The notes below the pieces were generated by a model that did not search any database, had not been told where the DNA came from, and worked only from the letters and a program-made list of their open reading frames with translations. Below, one piece after another: positions 51,868 to 63,000 of a stretch of DNA of 64,000 nucleotides. Position 1 is the stretch's first letter, and each line of letters starts with the position of its first letter. The stretch spans positions 62,001 to 126,000 of the forward strand of contig NZ_JAHQUY010000001.1 in assembly GCF_019052365.1 (NCBI RefSeq). Reading direction: 5' to 3'. This stretch comes from Leyella stercorea. GTDB taxonomy: Bacteria > Bacteroidota > Bacteroidia > Bacteroidales > Bacteroidaceae. The translations under genes were made by a program, and so were the position numbers.

Positions 51868-54042
51868 TTATTGCCAAACAAACTTGAAGGTCTTTGTAGC
51901 TGTCGGCGTCTTTACGCTGAGTAGATACACGCCCTTTGGCAGTTGCGGCACGGCAACAGACAGCGTTTCGCCTGCCGAGCGTTTGCCGAGCTGCTTGCTG
52001 AACAGCGTGCTGCCCGTCATGCTTGTGATGCAGAGCGTAGCCTGCGTGTCGCGAGCGAAGCCCAATAAGATGTTTCCGTCTGCGATGCGCACCGTTCCGT
52101 CGAACGGCATGGCAACGCTCACGCAGCCCGTTTCCTGCTTCTCGATGCACTGGCGCAGTCCGTCGAGCGCGTTAATCTTGCCGTAGCCCCAGTTGCTGTC
52201 GGGCGCCGTAGCCGTGAAGCTGTCCTTGCGTGCCGTGTTCTGCACAATCTCGTGCAGCTGTTCGGGCGTGAGTTGCGGATAAGCCTGCAGCCATGTAGCC
52301 ACAATGCCTGCCACGAACGGCGACGCCATCGACGTGCCCTGCATATAGCCGTACTGGTTGTAGCGACCGAAGTTCTCGTTGTATTCGGCGTACATCAAAT
52401 TGCCCGATGCGTCGTTGTTAGACACGGCAGAGATGATGAAGCAGCCCGGCGCCGTGATGTTCGGCTTCATGCGTCCGTCTACTGTGGGGCCGTAGCTCGA
52501 GAACGAACTCAGGTCGCCCACGGTCTCCTGCAGCGTAGCCTGCTGTCCGCCGTTTGTCGTGTACTCGTTGCGTGTGGTGTACGAACCCACGGTGAGTATG
52601 CGTTTGCCCGTTCCGCCAATCTCGCAGAGCGTGGACGACGCTGCGTCGGGCGCCGAGAAGCCCTCTATGTCGCGCGACTCCAACGCCAGATACGTATTGT
52701 CCGACCAAATGTTCACTCTGCCCGCCGTCTTCGGCGTCACGGTGAGCGCTATGGCGTAGTTGTTGCGTATCGAGGTGAGCGCAGATGTCAGCACCACGTG
52801 CAGCTTGCCGTTGAGCGGACTCACCTCCGAAGCCACCTTCCACGTGCCCGTAGCGTACTTGCCGAAGTCAACATCCGTGACGCCCTCCGCCGGATAAACG
52901 GTCGTAGACCGCGCATCCTTCTTGTTGAACGTGCTGTAGGCGGCGATGTCTACGGTGAAGTCGACGCCCTTCTCGCCCCAAATCTCTATCGTGCCGCCCG
53001 AAACCGAGTTAGACGGCGCCACCTTGTACTTCACGAACGTGCGCAGCGGCGCAGCATCGGCTGTAGCGAAGGTATGGTCGATGTGGAAGGCGTCGGTGCG
53101 GTGGTTGCCGGCAGCGCCCACGATGAGGCGGCCCGGTCCCTGCATGGCGTCGGTCATGGTGTCGAACGTAGAAGTGCCGTCGTGCGGTCCGTCCTGGTTG
53201 CCCAGACTGAGGTTGACGACGCACGGCTTGCCCACCTCGTCGGCATAGTCGAAGATATACTGCACGGCGTTGCTGATGTCGGCGTTGGTGCTCGCGTTCA
53301 GGTCGAGCGCCACGAGCACTATGTCGGCGTCGGGCGCATTGCCCACGTACGCCCCGTCCTTGTAGGCGTCGCTACCCGCAGCTATGGCAGCCACGTGCGT
53401 GCCATGCGAGTTAGAGTCGCTGTCGCCCTGCGCCTTCTCTATCAGTTCGGGCGTGTTCAGCTCAATGCCGTAGCCGTACTTCGCAGGAGCCGAAGCGCCG
53501 TCGAGCGTCGTAGCGCTCTGTTCCCACACACGCTTGATGCGCAGCGCTCCGTCGGCAGGGCGGCGGAAAGCGGCGTGCATATAGTCGAATCCGGCGTCGA
53601 CCACGCCCACAACCACGCCCGCGCCGGTGTATGCCTGCGGCAGCTCGGTGCCTTTGTGTATCTGGTCGGTGCCAGCCTCCTGGCGTGCGAGGTTGAGCAT
53701 CTGCGTTGCGCCCGAAGTAATCTGGATGTACTCTACACCCTGCTGCTTAGCCAGACGCTGCAAGGCGTCGAGCGTGAGGCGCACGGTAGCCGTACCGGCG
53801 TTCTCGGCGATGGGCGTCACACCCAACTGCTGCCACGATGTGCGCGCAGGGTCGATTGTTACGTATGCTGAAAGCTGACTGCTTGCGGCGCCCATTGCAG
53901 CGGCTTGCGCTGCGGGCGACTTAAGCAGGGTGGGGGAAGCGACGGCAATAGCCGTGCGAGGCGAAAGCGATGCCTGCGCCAACGCTGAGGCTGGTGCGAG
54001 CAACATCGTTGCACCTATTATATATATGTATGACTTGCGCAT
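51868..54042 (-). CDS. Secreted subtilisin-like serine protease (S8) with T9SS-style C-terminus
   Basis: This 724-aa protein has a signal peptide (MRKSYIYIIGATMLLAPASALAQ), a propeptide-like region, and an S8 catalytic domain. The triad is visible: Asp in VVGVVDAGFDYMH (about 145-157), His in SNSHGTHVAAIAAG (about 210-223) and Ser in GTSMASPFVAGIVATWL (about 570-586). A long insertion between His and Ser (about 330-500) resembles those of large Bacteroidetes subtilases. The C-terminus (GVYLLSVKTPTATKTFKFVW) is a T9SS sorting-domain ending. The gene is co-directional with the Omp28-like gene 45 nt upstream and followed by a 22-bp array. Confidence 0.92.
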   Translation of the reverse strand: MRKSYIYIIGATMLLAPASALAQASLSPRTAIAVASPTLLKSPAAQAAAMGAASSQLSAYVTIDPARTSWQQLGVTPIAENAGTATVRLTLDALQRLAKQQGVEYIQITSGATQMLNLARQEAGTDQIHKGTELPQAYTGAGVVVGVVDAGFDYMHAAFRRPADGALRIKRVWEQSATTLDGASAPAKYGYGIELNTPELIEKAQGDSDSNSHGTHVAAIAAGSDAYKDGAYVGNAPDADIVLVALDLNASTNADISNAVQYIFDYADEVGKPCVVNLSLGNQDGPHDGTSTFDTMTDAMQGPGRLIVGAAGNHRTDAFHIDHTFATADAAPLRTFVKYKVAPSNSVSGGTIEIWGEKGVDFTVDIAAYSTFNKKDARSTTVYPAEGVTDVDFGKYATGTWKVASEVSPLNGKLHVVLTSALTSIRNNYAIALTVTPKTAGRVNIWSDNTYLALESRDIEGFSAPDAASSTLCEIGGTGKRILTVGSYTTRNEYTTNGGQQATLQETVGDLSSFSSYGPTVDGRMKPNITAPGCFIISAVSNNDASGNLMYAEYNENFGRYNQYGYMQGTSMASPFVAGIVATWLQAYPQLTPEQLHEIVQNTARKDSFTATAPDSNWGYGKINALDGLRQCIEKQETGCVSVAMPFDGTVRIADGNILLGFARDTQATLCITSMTGSTLFSKQLGKRSAGETLSVAVPQLPKGVYLLSVKTPTATKTFKFVWQ

Positions 54043-54087
54043 GATATACCTTATTATATTATATGTATCTGTTTTCGGCTGCCCGTA

Positions 54088-55965
54088 TTACTTCACGAGC
54101 ACCTTCTTTGTGGTCTGCTTGCCGTCGGCAGTCACCTTCACGATGTACACGCCCTTGGTAAGATCGGCGTTCTCCACCTGCGCACCAGCGAGGTTGTACA
54201 CCTGCAAGCGGTCGTATGCTCCGCCTGCGTGCACCTTTCCGTTGCTTACGAAGATGCTAACGCTCTGCTCAGCCTCGGCGCTGTTCACGTCGGTAGGCTT
54301 GACGAAGCCAGTCTGCTTGTGCGATTCGCCCAGGCGCGCCTCGCAGCAGTTGTAGATAGTGTGCTTGTTGTTGTCGTTCTGGTCGAACTCGCCTATGTAA
54401 GCCACGACGCTCATGTTCTTCAGCACAGCCTCGACGTTGTTCTTAGTCTCGTCGGCATAATAGCTCGAGTGGATGCTCTCGGGTATGGTGATGGTTTTCT
54501 CCCACGAAAGCAGCTGACCCGCTTTTATGTCCTTCACCAGGTATCCCCATGCGTTGCCTGTCACCGTTCCGCGGAAGGTGCGGTTGTGTATGTAGTTGTC
54601 TCCGCCGTTCGCCTGACGCGCCTCGATGCCGTCCTGCACGAGGTATACGTTGAAAATAGAGCTGTTGTGAGGCACGGTCTTGTGAGGCAGCACGTAGAGC
54701 TTCACGTTCAGTTCGCGTGTGCTCTCGTCCAGTGTGGTCTTGAGGTAGAGCGAAACGTACGGCTCCTTGGTGTCGGCGTAGTAGATGGTGGAAAGCAGGC
54801 TGTTGACGTCGGTGGCGCTCACTATCGGCGTAGTGCTTACGTTGGCGTAAGTGTTGCGGTTGACCATAGCCGCCGGTGCGAATGTGCTCGACATATTAGG
54901 GTAGAAGAATATATATGTAGGGTCTTCGCTCATTGTGAACATGTCGGGCTTGTAACCTACGTGGTGAGCCACCTCAATGACGTTCTTCTCTGTCTTCTTG
55001 ATGGCAGCCTCAATGTTCAGATGGCCGCCCGGACAGTTGCCGCAGTCCTGACCCGTGAACGCTTCGAGCAGCAACGAGCGCTCCATAGTCTTCGGGTAGA
55101 GGAAGAGGTTGGCGCTTACGCTGTTGTCCGACGTGTCGGTCTCCTTTCCCGCTCCGTTCACGTTGGCGATAGTTACGCTGAGGCTCTGCTCGCCCTCGCT
55201 GCTTGTGTCCACGTCTTTGAGGTCGAAGCTGTAGCCCTCCTTCGGCTTGATGCTGAGGTCGGCGAAGTGCTGCGTGGTCTTGTTGCCGCCCACCTCAACG
55301 ATGGCGTCGAAGCTGGTTATGTCCGTCGTGCCGGCGTTCACGAAGCAAGCCGAGAAGTTGCAGTTGTCGCCAGCCTTATAGTAGCCTTCGAAGTTGCTCT
55401 GAGCGATGATGGCGTCGGTATAGTCGCCCACGTTCTCGGCGTTGACGAAGATGAGCGCGCTGCCCTTGTTCATGCCGTAGGTGTCTACCCACGCTCCGTC
55501 CTTGTAGCCGTAGTTGCAGCCCTCGATGTCGTACGAACCGTCCGACATGAGCACCTTGTATGTTGTGGCAACTTCGGTTGTGTAGCCTACGTAGAGACAG
55601 TCCTCGTCGCCGGTTATGGTGTACGGCTTATCGAGCGTCCACTTTATCTTGCTCAGCGCCTTTTTCACCTCAACGGTTCCCTCGGCGATAGGTGTGCCGT
55701 CGAGCTGCTTGGTGAGGAAAACGTGCATCTTCTTGTCGGTGACATTCTTGCTGCCCAACACGAACTCGGCGAAGTCGATGGTCTTGCCCTTCAGAGCCTG
55801 CAGCTTGGCGTGGCTCAGGCGCATAGCCTGTCCCTGCTTCTCGGTGCTGCCGAGGCGGAATACGTTGTTGCGCGAAATCTCATCTTTCGAGTAGCCGATG
55901 TTGGTGGCGTTGATGTTCCCTGCTACGAGGAGGAGGGAAGCGATGCTAAGTAGGGTTTTTCTCAT
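54088..55965 (-). CDS. Omp28-related secreted protein with T9SS-style C-terminus
   Basis: This 625-aa protein has a signal peptide (MRKTLLSIASLLLVAGNINA) and a beta-rich N-terminal half with a CARDB-like segment (about 185-290). An Omp28-type thioredoxin-like domain starts at LLEAFTGQDCGNCPGGHLNI (about 300-320), with the CxxC pair. The C-terminal sorting domain reads LQVYNLAGAQVENADLTKGV-YIVKVTADGKQTTKKVLVK, with the conserved GVYIVK and basic end. Omp28-like proteins are surface or secreted proteins of unclear function. It has a -7 box TACTTTTG about 100 nt upstream (56067-56074), divergent from the 595-aa gene. It is probably co-transcribed with the subtilisin. Confidence 0.87.
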   Translation of the reverse strand: MRKTLLSIASLLLVAGNINATNIGYSKDEISRNNVFRLGSTEKQGQAMRLSHAKLQALKGKTIDFAEFVLGSKNVTDKKMHVFLTKQLDGTPIAEGTVEVKKALSKIKWTLDKPYTITGDEDCLYVGYTTEVATTYKVLMSDGSYDIEGCNYGYKDGAWVDTYGMNKGSALIFVNAENVGDYTDAIIAQSNFEGYYKAGDNCNFSACFVNAGTTDITSFDAIVEVGGNKTTQHFADLSIKPKEGYSFDLKDVDTSSEGEQSLSVTIANVNGAGKETDTSDNSVSANLFLYPKTMERSLLLEAFTGQDCGNCPGGHLNIEAAIKKTEKNVIEVAHHVGYKPDMFTMSEDPTYIFFYPNMSSTFAPAAMVNRNTYANVSTTPIVSATDVNSLLSTIYYADTKEPYVSLYLKTTLDESTRELNVKLYVLPHKTVPHNSSIFNVYLVQDGIEARQANGGDNYIHNRTFRGTVTGNAWGYLVKDIKAGQLLSWEKTITIPESIHSSYYADETKNNVEAVLKNMSVVAYIGEFDQNDNNKHTIYNCCEARLGESHKQTGFVKPTDVNSAEAEQSVSIFVSNGKVHAGGAYDRLQVYNLAGAQVENADLTKGVYIVKVTADGKQTTKKVLVK

Positions 55966-56066
55966 AGTATATATTAATTAATTGTTCTTTTGCTTGTTAG
56001 TTTCAAATTTATTCACATTCTCTTTATTTAATAATGTGTAATAGCTATTTGCTAATAATTTGCTTG

Positions 56067-56074
56067 CAAAAGTA
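56067..56074 (-). promoter_or_regulatory. -7 box for Omp28-subtilisin operon
   Basis: TACTTTTG on the minus strand within the divergent intergenic region. Confidence 0.6.
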
Positions 56075-56126
56075 CGGCTTTTTGCAAATATACGCAACAA
56101 TTTAGTTGAAAATACACTTATTTAGG

Positions 56127-56157
56127 TTTGTTTTTAAAAAGTAATTGTGTATCTTTG
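56127..56157 (+). promoter_or_regulatory. Promoter (-33 TTTG, -7 TATCTTTG) for the paralog pair
   Basis: TTTG at 56127-56130 and TATCTTTG at 56150-56157 with a 19-nt spacer; the ATG follows about 95 nt later. Confidence 0.75.
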
Positions 56158-56252
56158 CAATGTGGTAGACCGCGTTTGGGTAATTGAAATAGTCTTTTAT
56201 CGCTAAACTTGCGCTGTCTTAACGCTATTAATAATCAAAAAAACACAGAATT

Positions 56253-58040
56253 ATGGAAAAACGTTTACTTTATTCGGTAGCAGCCATGGCGTTGATGCTT
56301 GGCTCTGCAGCCCCGACATTCGCACAGAAAGTAGAGACACAGAACCGATTCTTAGTGAAGGCTGTCACGCTTGGTAGTCAGATGGGCGATATGCCCGAAA
56401 ACCTCGACTCTAAGCGCGTGTATTATTACTACAACACCGATGGCAAGTTGGTAGGCAGTTCTACCTACGGACGCAACTACACCGACGGTGGCTATTCGGA
56501 TACCTTCTCGCTCACCGACATCGAGAAGATTGTCTTCGATGTAAATGGCAACATGACCAACAAAGACTTCTATCAGTATGGCGACTATGACGACGGCGAC
56601 TACTCTTTCCGTAAGACACAGAACTGTGAGAGCTATACATACGACGCGCAGGGCAGACTGGCTACAGACACTACCTCGATGCGCATCAACGAGTATAAGT
56701 ACAACGACGACGGCACGCTGCTAAAGGTTACGTCGTACAACAAACGCACAAAGAAACTTGTGCAGGAGATTACATACACTTATGAGAACGGACAGGCTAC
56801 TCACTACTCGTCTACCGGACAGTATTACGAGTTCGAGGCTGACCTTAAGTACGACGCAGACGGCAACAAGATCGAGGAATACCAGTATGCGAAGTCGGGC
56901 GAGAATGTGAAGCCGCGTCAGCGCGAGACTTGGACATACACCGACGGTGCGCTCACGCTCTACATGAAGTACCGCTACGACAATAAAGGCGCGGAAGTGG
57001 CAGACTCGAAGAAAGAGTATGTCCCCGTGGATAACAACATGAACGTTATGGATGTTAGCGACTATACCTACAATTCGGTTAAGGACACATGGAACAAATG
57101 GGGCTTGACCGTGCGTCAGACCTACCGCGACTTCAGCGGAATGAAGGAAGCTACACAGACGATGCTTCTTTCGGCTACACCCGACAAGAAACTCAAGAAC
57201 ACTATTAACCTGCAATTCACAGCTCCGAAAGCCGGTCTCGTTCATGGCTGCAAGTTTGTAGTCTACCGCGACTGCGTGGCTCTCGACACGCTCGACCTTG
57301 CCGACGTCATGGATCCCGCAACAAAGCAGTGCTCTTATCAGGACAAGGAACTCAAGAGCGACACCTACACTTACTTTGTTCAGCCGCTTTTCGCCCTCAC
57401 AAACGGCGAGATAAGCAATGCTACTGCCGACTCGGAGTGGGTGGGCTACTATACTTCTACGCCTATGGACGTGAACGTGGCTCTCGCTACGGAGCTTCCT
57501 GCCGTTACCGATCTGAAGCTCGTAGGTGGCGAGGTGAAGCGCATCGGTTCTATCATGAGCCAATTGATAGAATACTACGCTGATCTCGAATGGAAGAACC
57601 CGGCTAATCTCGAAGAACTCGGCTTCGTGAGAAACGACGTTGCCTTCGTGGGTATGGGTCTCTCTGATACAAAGCTGGAAGGCGCCGCCGAGTCTGCCAG
57701 AGTGCAGATTATGGACGACGAGATGCAGGTGTATGTCATCACAACATACAAGTACGGCAAGGCTTACTCTGACGCTATCACCGTTACTGTTAAGGACATC
57801 GAGAAGTACAACGGCGTGGAGAGCATTACAGCCGACGGCGTAGTGAAGGCTACATTCGCAGGCAACACGGTGCAGCTCAGCGATGCCGCAAACGTATCGG
57901 TTTACTCTGCTGCAGGCGCTAAGGTGTATGCAAAGCAGAATACATGCAGCGTGGCTCTCGGTCAGCTTCCGGCTGCTACATATATAGTATGTGTAGAGAA
58001 GGACGGCAAGAGCAGCTTCTATAAGTACGGCGTGAAGTAG
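56253..58040 (+). CDS. Secreted YD-rich protein with T9SS-style C-terminus (paralog 1)
   Basis: This 595-aa protein has a signal peptide (MEKRLLYSVAAMALMLGSAAPTFAQ). The N-terminal half is rich in Tyr/Asp repeats of the form YYYNTDGKLVGSSTYGRNY, ESYTYDAQGRLATDTTSMRI and EADLKYDADGNKIEEYQY, akin to RHS/YD-type beta-strand repeats. The second half has FnIII-like segments (LPAVTDLKLVGGEVKRIGS) and a C-terminal sorting domain (VSVYSAAGAKVYAKQNTCSV, ATYIVCVEKDGKSSFYKY). The next gene is a close paralog with the same plan, so the pair arose by tandem duplication. Function unknown; a cell-surface or released structural/adhesive role is possible. Confidence 0.8.
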   Translation: MEKRLLYSVAAMALMLGSAAPTFAQKVETQNRFLVKAVTLGSQMGDMPENLDSKRVYYYYNTDGKLVGSSTYGRNYTDGGYSDTFSLTDIEKIVFDVNGNMTNKDFYQYGDYDDGDYSFRKTQNCESYTYDAQGRLATDTTSMRINEYKYNDDGTLLKVTSYNKRTKKLVQEITYTYENGQATHYSSTGQYYEFEADLKYDADGNKIEEYQYAKSGENVKPRQRETWTYTDGALTLYMKYRYDNKGAEVADSKKEYVPVDNNMNVMDVSDYTYNSVKDTWNKWGLTVRQTYRDFSGMKEATQTMLLSATPDKKLKNTINLQFTAPKAGLVHGCKFVVYRDCVALDTLDLADVMDPATKQCSYQDKELKSDTYTYFVQPLFALTNGEISNATADSEWVGYYTSTPMDVNVALATELPAVTDLKLVGGEVKRIGSIMSQLIEYYADLEWKNPANLEELGFVRNDVAFVGMGLSDTKLEGAAESARVQIMDDEMQVYVITTYKYGKAYSDAITVTVKDIEKYNGVESITADGVVKATFAGNTVQLSDAANVSVYSAAGAKVYAKQNTCSVALGQLPAATYIVCVEKDGKSSFYKYGVK

Positions 58041-58069
58041 CATAAGCTCACGCCAGGATAGCACTTCGT

Positions 58070-58123
58070 GAAAAGACACACATGTATATTACGTAGAGTA
58101 TATAATATAATGTGTGTCTTTTC
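58070..58123 (+). terminator. 14-bp inverted repeat between the two paralogs
   Basis: GAAAAGACACACAT (58070-58083) and ATGTGTGTCTTTTC (58110-58123) are exact complements around a 26-nt A+T-rich loop. It has a CTTTTC end rather than a clean T run, so termination or processing is only inferred. Confidence 0.55.
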
Positions 58124-58153
58124 AGATTATTAATTAACCAAAAACATGGAATT

Positions 58154-59944
58154 ATGGGAAAAAGACTACTCAATTCGATTGCAGCTCTGGCATTAGTGCT
58201 CGGCTGCCCGGCAACGGCTGACGCTCAGCAGGCGGCTCCAGAAAACAGATTCTTGGTTAATACTGCCACCTTCGGCAGTTCGATGGGCGATATCCCGGAC
58301 GATGTAGTGTCGAAACGCAGTCTGTACTACTATAACACCGACGGACTCTTCGTCGGTAGAGCCGACTACGGACGCCTCTACACCGACGAAGGCTACTCGG
58401 ACGACTTCGATGTTATGACTTTCTGCAAGGCTGTCTTCAACACCGACGGCATGATGACCAATAAGGACACGTACCAGTGGGGCGAATACGACGGCGGCGT
58501 CTTCAGTTTCCGCAAGACGCAGAACTGCGAGAGCTATACTTACGACAGCAATGGACGATTGGCTACCGACACTACGTCGATGTATATCAACGAGTATGCG
58601 TACAACACCGACGGAACGCTGGCTAAGAAGTCTACCTATATCAGAGACACTAAGAAGTTCAAGCAGGAGATTACGTATACCTATACCGACGGCGTGCTCA
58701 CCCATTACTCATCAACCGGCGAATACGACTCGTACAAGTTCGAGGCTAATATAAAGTACGACGCCGACGGCAACAAGGTGGAGGAGTATCAGTACAAGCT
58801 GAAGGATGGCAATGAGGTGGCTAAGCAGCGCGAGGCATGGACTTATACCAGCGGTGTGCTCACACTCTACGAGAAGTTCCGCTACGATTCAAGCGGCAAG
58901 GAGATACCGAGCGCAAAGACCGAGTATAAGCCGGTGAACGGCAATCTAAGCCTGATGGATGTTTGCAGCTACAACTACAGCAGTAATAAGTGGACGCGTA
59001 GCGGTCTGCCCATGCGCTATGAGTATCGCGACTTCAGTGGCATGAAGGAGAAGACAGCCATGATGATTATGTCGGCTACGCTCGACAAGGAGAAGCCGAA
59101 CACCGTAGACCTCCGCTTCAATGTGCCGAAGGCAGGACTCGAGTACGGCTGCAAGTTCGTCATTTTCCGCAACTGCATACCGCAGGATACCGTTGACCTT
59201 GCCGACGTGATAGACCCCGAGACAATGCAGTGTGCTTACGAGGACGACGAACTCAGCAACAGTACATACACCTACTTCATTCAGCCGCTCTTCGCCATGA
59301 AGGACGGCAAGATAGTGAAGCCTGCTGCCGACTCGGAGTGGGTGGGTTTCTACAGCACCACTCCTACTGAGATTGAAGTGGCGCTCGACCACGAACTGCC
59401 TGCAGTTACCAATCTGGCTCTCGTAGGCGGCGAGGTGAAGAATGTAGGTACGGCTTTGAATCCTGAAAAGGAGTATAACGCTGTCTTTGGTTGGGAGAAT
59501 CCTGCCGACATGAACGACTACAGCTTCATCAAGCACACGCTCTACTTCGTTGGAAGCAATGTGCCAGAGAACGAAACAAGAGAGTCTTCGAAAGACACGC
59601 TTCACGTAATGCTTCTCGACGATGCTGTAAAGGCGTATGTCGTTACGACCTACAAGTACGGCAAGGCGTTCTCCGACACCATCACCGTGAAGATGACAGA
59701 CATCGACGACCTCACCGGCATGCAGCGCATCGGCGTTGATGGAGTTGTAAAGGCTATCTTCGCTGGCAACGTCATTAATCTTGCAGATGCCGCAAACGTA
59801 TCTGTCTACAATGTTTCGGGCGAACGCGTATATGTACGCAAACGCACAAGAAGCGTATCGCTTGCTCAGCTCCCGACAGCAGCTTATATAATATGTATAG
59901 AGCGCAACGGCAAGCAGAGCGTCTACAAGTATCACGTTAAGTGA
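58154..59944 (+). CDS. Secreted YD-rich protein with T9SS-style C-terminus (paralog 2)
   Basis: From the ATG at 58154 the protein has 596 aa: MGKRLLNSIAALALVLGCPA, signal peptide ending near ADAQQ. A longer frame from 58112 starts inside the upstream hairpin and is unlikely. It matches paralog 1 along its whole length: LYYYNTDGLFVGRADYGRLY, ESYTYDSNGRLATDTTSMYI, ANIKYDADGNKVEEYQYKLK, FSGMKEKTAMM, YTYFIQPLFAM and the C-terminus VSVYNVSGERVYVRKRTRSV. Divergence is greater in the first 150 residues and in the FnIII-like half. Role unknown. Confidence 0.8.
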   Translation: MGKRLLNSIAALALVLGCPATADAQQAAPENRFLVNTATFGSSMGDIPDDVVSKRSLYYYNTDGLFVGRADYGRLYTDEGYSDDFDVMTFCKAVFNTDGMMTNKDTYQWGEYDGGVFSFRKTQNCESYTYDSNGRLATDTTSMYINEYAYNTDGTLAKKSTYIRDTKKFKQEITYTYTDGVLTHYSSTGEYDSYKFEANIKYDADGNKVEEYQYKLKDGNEVAKQREAWTYTSGVLTLYEKFRYDSSGKEIPSAKTEYKPVNGNLSLMDVCSYNYSSNKWTRSGLPMRYEYRDFSGMKEKTAMMIMSATLDKEKPNTVDLRFNVPKAGLEYGCKFVIFRNCIPQDTVDLADVIDPETMQCAYEDDELSNSTYTYFIQPLFAMKDGKIVKPAADSEWVGFYSTTPTEIEVALDHELPAVTNLALVGGEVKNVGTALNPEKEYNAVFGWENPADMNDYSFIKHTLYFVGSNVPENETRESSKDTLHVMLLDDAVKAYVVTTYKYGKAFSDTITVKMTDIDDLTGMQRIGVDGVVKAIFAGNVINLADAANVSVYNVSGERVYVRKRTRSVSLAQLPTAAYIICIERNGKQSVYKYHVK

Positions 59945-60037
59945 GGATAAAACAATACCTTAGGCAAAACATTTAAACTACAGAACATAGCCTAAATTAT
60001 TAATAAATAAAATTCTTAAAAACCGTAATATCAATAG

Positions 60038-63000
60038 ATGAAGACAAAAATGTTACTTGCGTCGCTACTCTTAAGTGGCGCAGCTTTCGCACAGACATCA
60101 CCCTTAGTGATGGTCACCCCAAGCGACTACAACATCATGGCTGCTTCGCCAAACGGCAAGTGGGCGTGTGGTATGTACTATGATGCCGGCAACGAGGCTT
60201 ACGGATTCCGCTGGAATCTGGAGAGCGGAGAGATTGATTTGCTCAATCCGTCGTCGCCTTCGCAGGCTTACAGCGTGTCTAACGACGGCGTTGTTGTGGG
60301 CTTGTACACCGACAATAGCTACAAGAAGAACGGTGCTTCTACGCAGCTCGCTGGCTATTGGCAGAACAACCGCTGGAACCGTCTCGAAATGCCTTCTGAC
60401 GCTGTGAGCAGTAGTGGCGCTTCTGGCATATCGCCCGACGGACACTACATCACGGGCAACGTGTATGTAGGCGGAAAGTATTTGGGATACGTATGGAAGG
60501 ACGGAAAGATTTATCGCCAACTGAAGGAGAACAAAGGTATCGCGATACCTTATGCAATATCGCCAGACGGAGAGTATACTACGGGTTGGGTTATGAACAA
60601 GAACCGCCAGGCATGTTTATGGGGACCTGACGGCAATTTCACCACACTCTCTGACCAGCAGTCGCCGTTCTGTGTTGGCAAGAAGTTCTCGCCCGACGGC
60701 AAGAAGCTGCTTTATTTCGGCGGCTGGCAAACCGAAGAAGAGGCAGGCGGAGCTGGTAAGGTGCGCGGAGCTTGGGCACTCTACGATATGGAAACCGGCA
60801 AGAAGAGCGCTATTCTTCCGGCTGGCGCCAACGACGACCTCGACTTCTTCGACATCAGCGGTAACGGTACCGTGATGTGCGAGGACAACCAGTTGGGCTA
60901 TATCTATCAGAACGGCAAAGGCATCTTTGCATACAAGTATCTGAAGGAAAAAGGCGTGAACCTCGCCGACTATCATGTTTTCGTCAATCCAGACTCGCCG
61001 AAGGATTCGGAAGGCGAAACCCTTTACAACGTTACTCGCGCCACATCCGTGTCGGTAGACGATCACATCATGGGCTTCCTCTTCTACAACGACAACAAGG
61101 ATTCGGACGGCAACTATGCCATTTCGCCGCAGTCGATGATCGTGAAGTTCGGCAGTCCGATATTCTCGGCTATGCCTCCGGTGAGCATTAAGGCTCAGCA
61201 GTTGTCGGGTCTCAACACGGTGAAGATTACATGGAAGCCGAACGTTGCAGCCACCGGCATAACCGGATACAAGGTGTATCGCGACGGCAACAAGGTGAGC
61301 AGCGATATTGTTACCGCTGAAGGATTCGTAGATGCTGGTGTGCCGGTAGGCGAACACAAGTATCAGGTTACGGCAGTGTACGGCGACGTTGAGTCGGCTG
61401 ACAGCGAGATTGCAACTGTCAAGGTGGAGAATCAGAAACTTTCTACGCCTACAAACCTCTTCGCACAGCAGCATGGCTACAGCGCAGCATACATGGAGTG
61501 GAGCGATCCGTCAACAAACTTCGGAGCGCTCACATACTTCAACCCCGACAACGCCAACCTAGAGACATTCGGTCTGTCGTTCGACGGCGAGAGCTACGAG
61601 ACAGCCATCGCTTTCGACGCAGTTACGCTCAGCGCATACAAGGGACAGAAGCTCACATCCGTAGGTTTTTACCCGATGGAGGCTCAGGGCGGCTGGACTA
61701 TCAACCTCTACACACGCAGCGCAGACGGTAAGTTGCAGAAGTTCTACACACAGCCAGTTACGCAGAAGCTGAACTACGGCGAGCGCAACGTCGTTAAGCT
61801 CGATACTCCGCAGAATCTGCCTTCAGGCGAACTGCTCGTGTCGGTTGAGGTGAAGGTTACAGAGGCTTCGCAGCGCATCACAGCGCTCGACTTCGGTCGT
61901 GCCGTGAAGGGCTCTTCCGACCTGCTCCGCCTTACAACCGAGCCCGACTTCTACTCGATGGGCAACCTTATGGAGGAGAGCAACTATCTCTACGCCGCTT
62001 CGTGGGCTATCGACGCTATCGTGGCGCCGGAAGGTGCCGACCTTGCAAAGGACAACGTGACGGGCTATAATATATATGTAGACGGCAAGAAGGTAGGTTC
62101 GTCTGCTACAAAGAACTTCACCGTGCCCTCTCTCGACAAGGGCGACCATGCTCTGGGCGTAAGCGCCGTGTATGCCAACGGATCGGAGTCGGAGCCGGCC
62201 GTAGCTCAGCTTGCAGTTGTTCCTGACGACAGCCAGCTTCAGGCTGTGAAAGGCGTGGCTGTAGCACCGGTAAGCGCTTCGGCTGTGAAGGCTAATTGGG
62301 CAGCACCGGTTGACCGCGACGTGGTTCAGGTGCAGTATTGTACGGGTTCTGCATCAACGCAGGGCGTGACAGCTCCTGCTGACAACAACTATAACATCAT
62401 GGTAGGCGCGCTCTATCCGTCGAAGACATTCCGCGGACGCACCGGATACGCAATCAAGAAGGCACGCTTCTATCCGCTCACAGACGCTACATACACAGTG
62501 TATGTCTACAAGAACGACGAGCTGATAAGCGAGACCGAGGTAGACGACTACACCGTAGGTAAGTGGAACGAGGTGGAACTCACGAAGCCTATCATCATCG
62601 AGAACGGATCTACATACCGTCTTGCCATCGACTGCTATGATGTTACGCCGAAGGAACCGGCTATCGCCGTAGACAGCAGCGATCCGCTGGAAGGCTACTC
62701 TGACATCTACTCGCTCGACGGCGAGTCGTGGAGCTCAATATCTTCTACCGGCGTGATGGCTAACTGGATGATAGGTCTCGTGCTGGAGAACCCGAAACCA
62801 GGTACGTTGCCTATCGAAGGCTACGACGTGTTCATCGACAACGCTAAGAAGAACGCGGCGAAGCTCACGGAGAGAACATACACACACGACTTCGGTACCG
62901 ACGACAAGCAGCAGCACACTATCCGCGTTGACGTATACTACACAGTGAAGTCGACAAGCGTGAAGGGCGGCGTAACCAACTTCCTCATCGCCGTTGCAGG

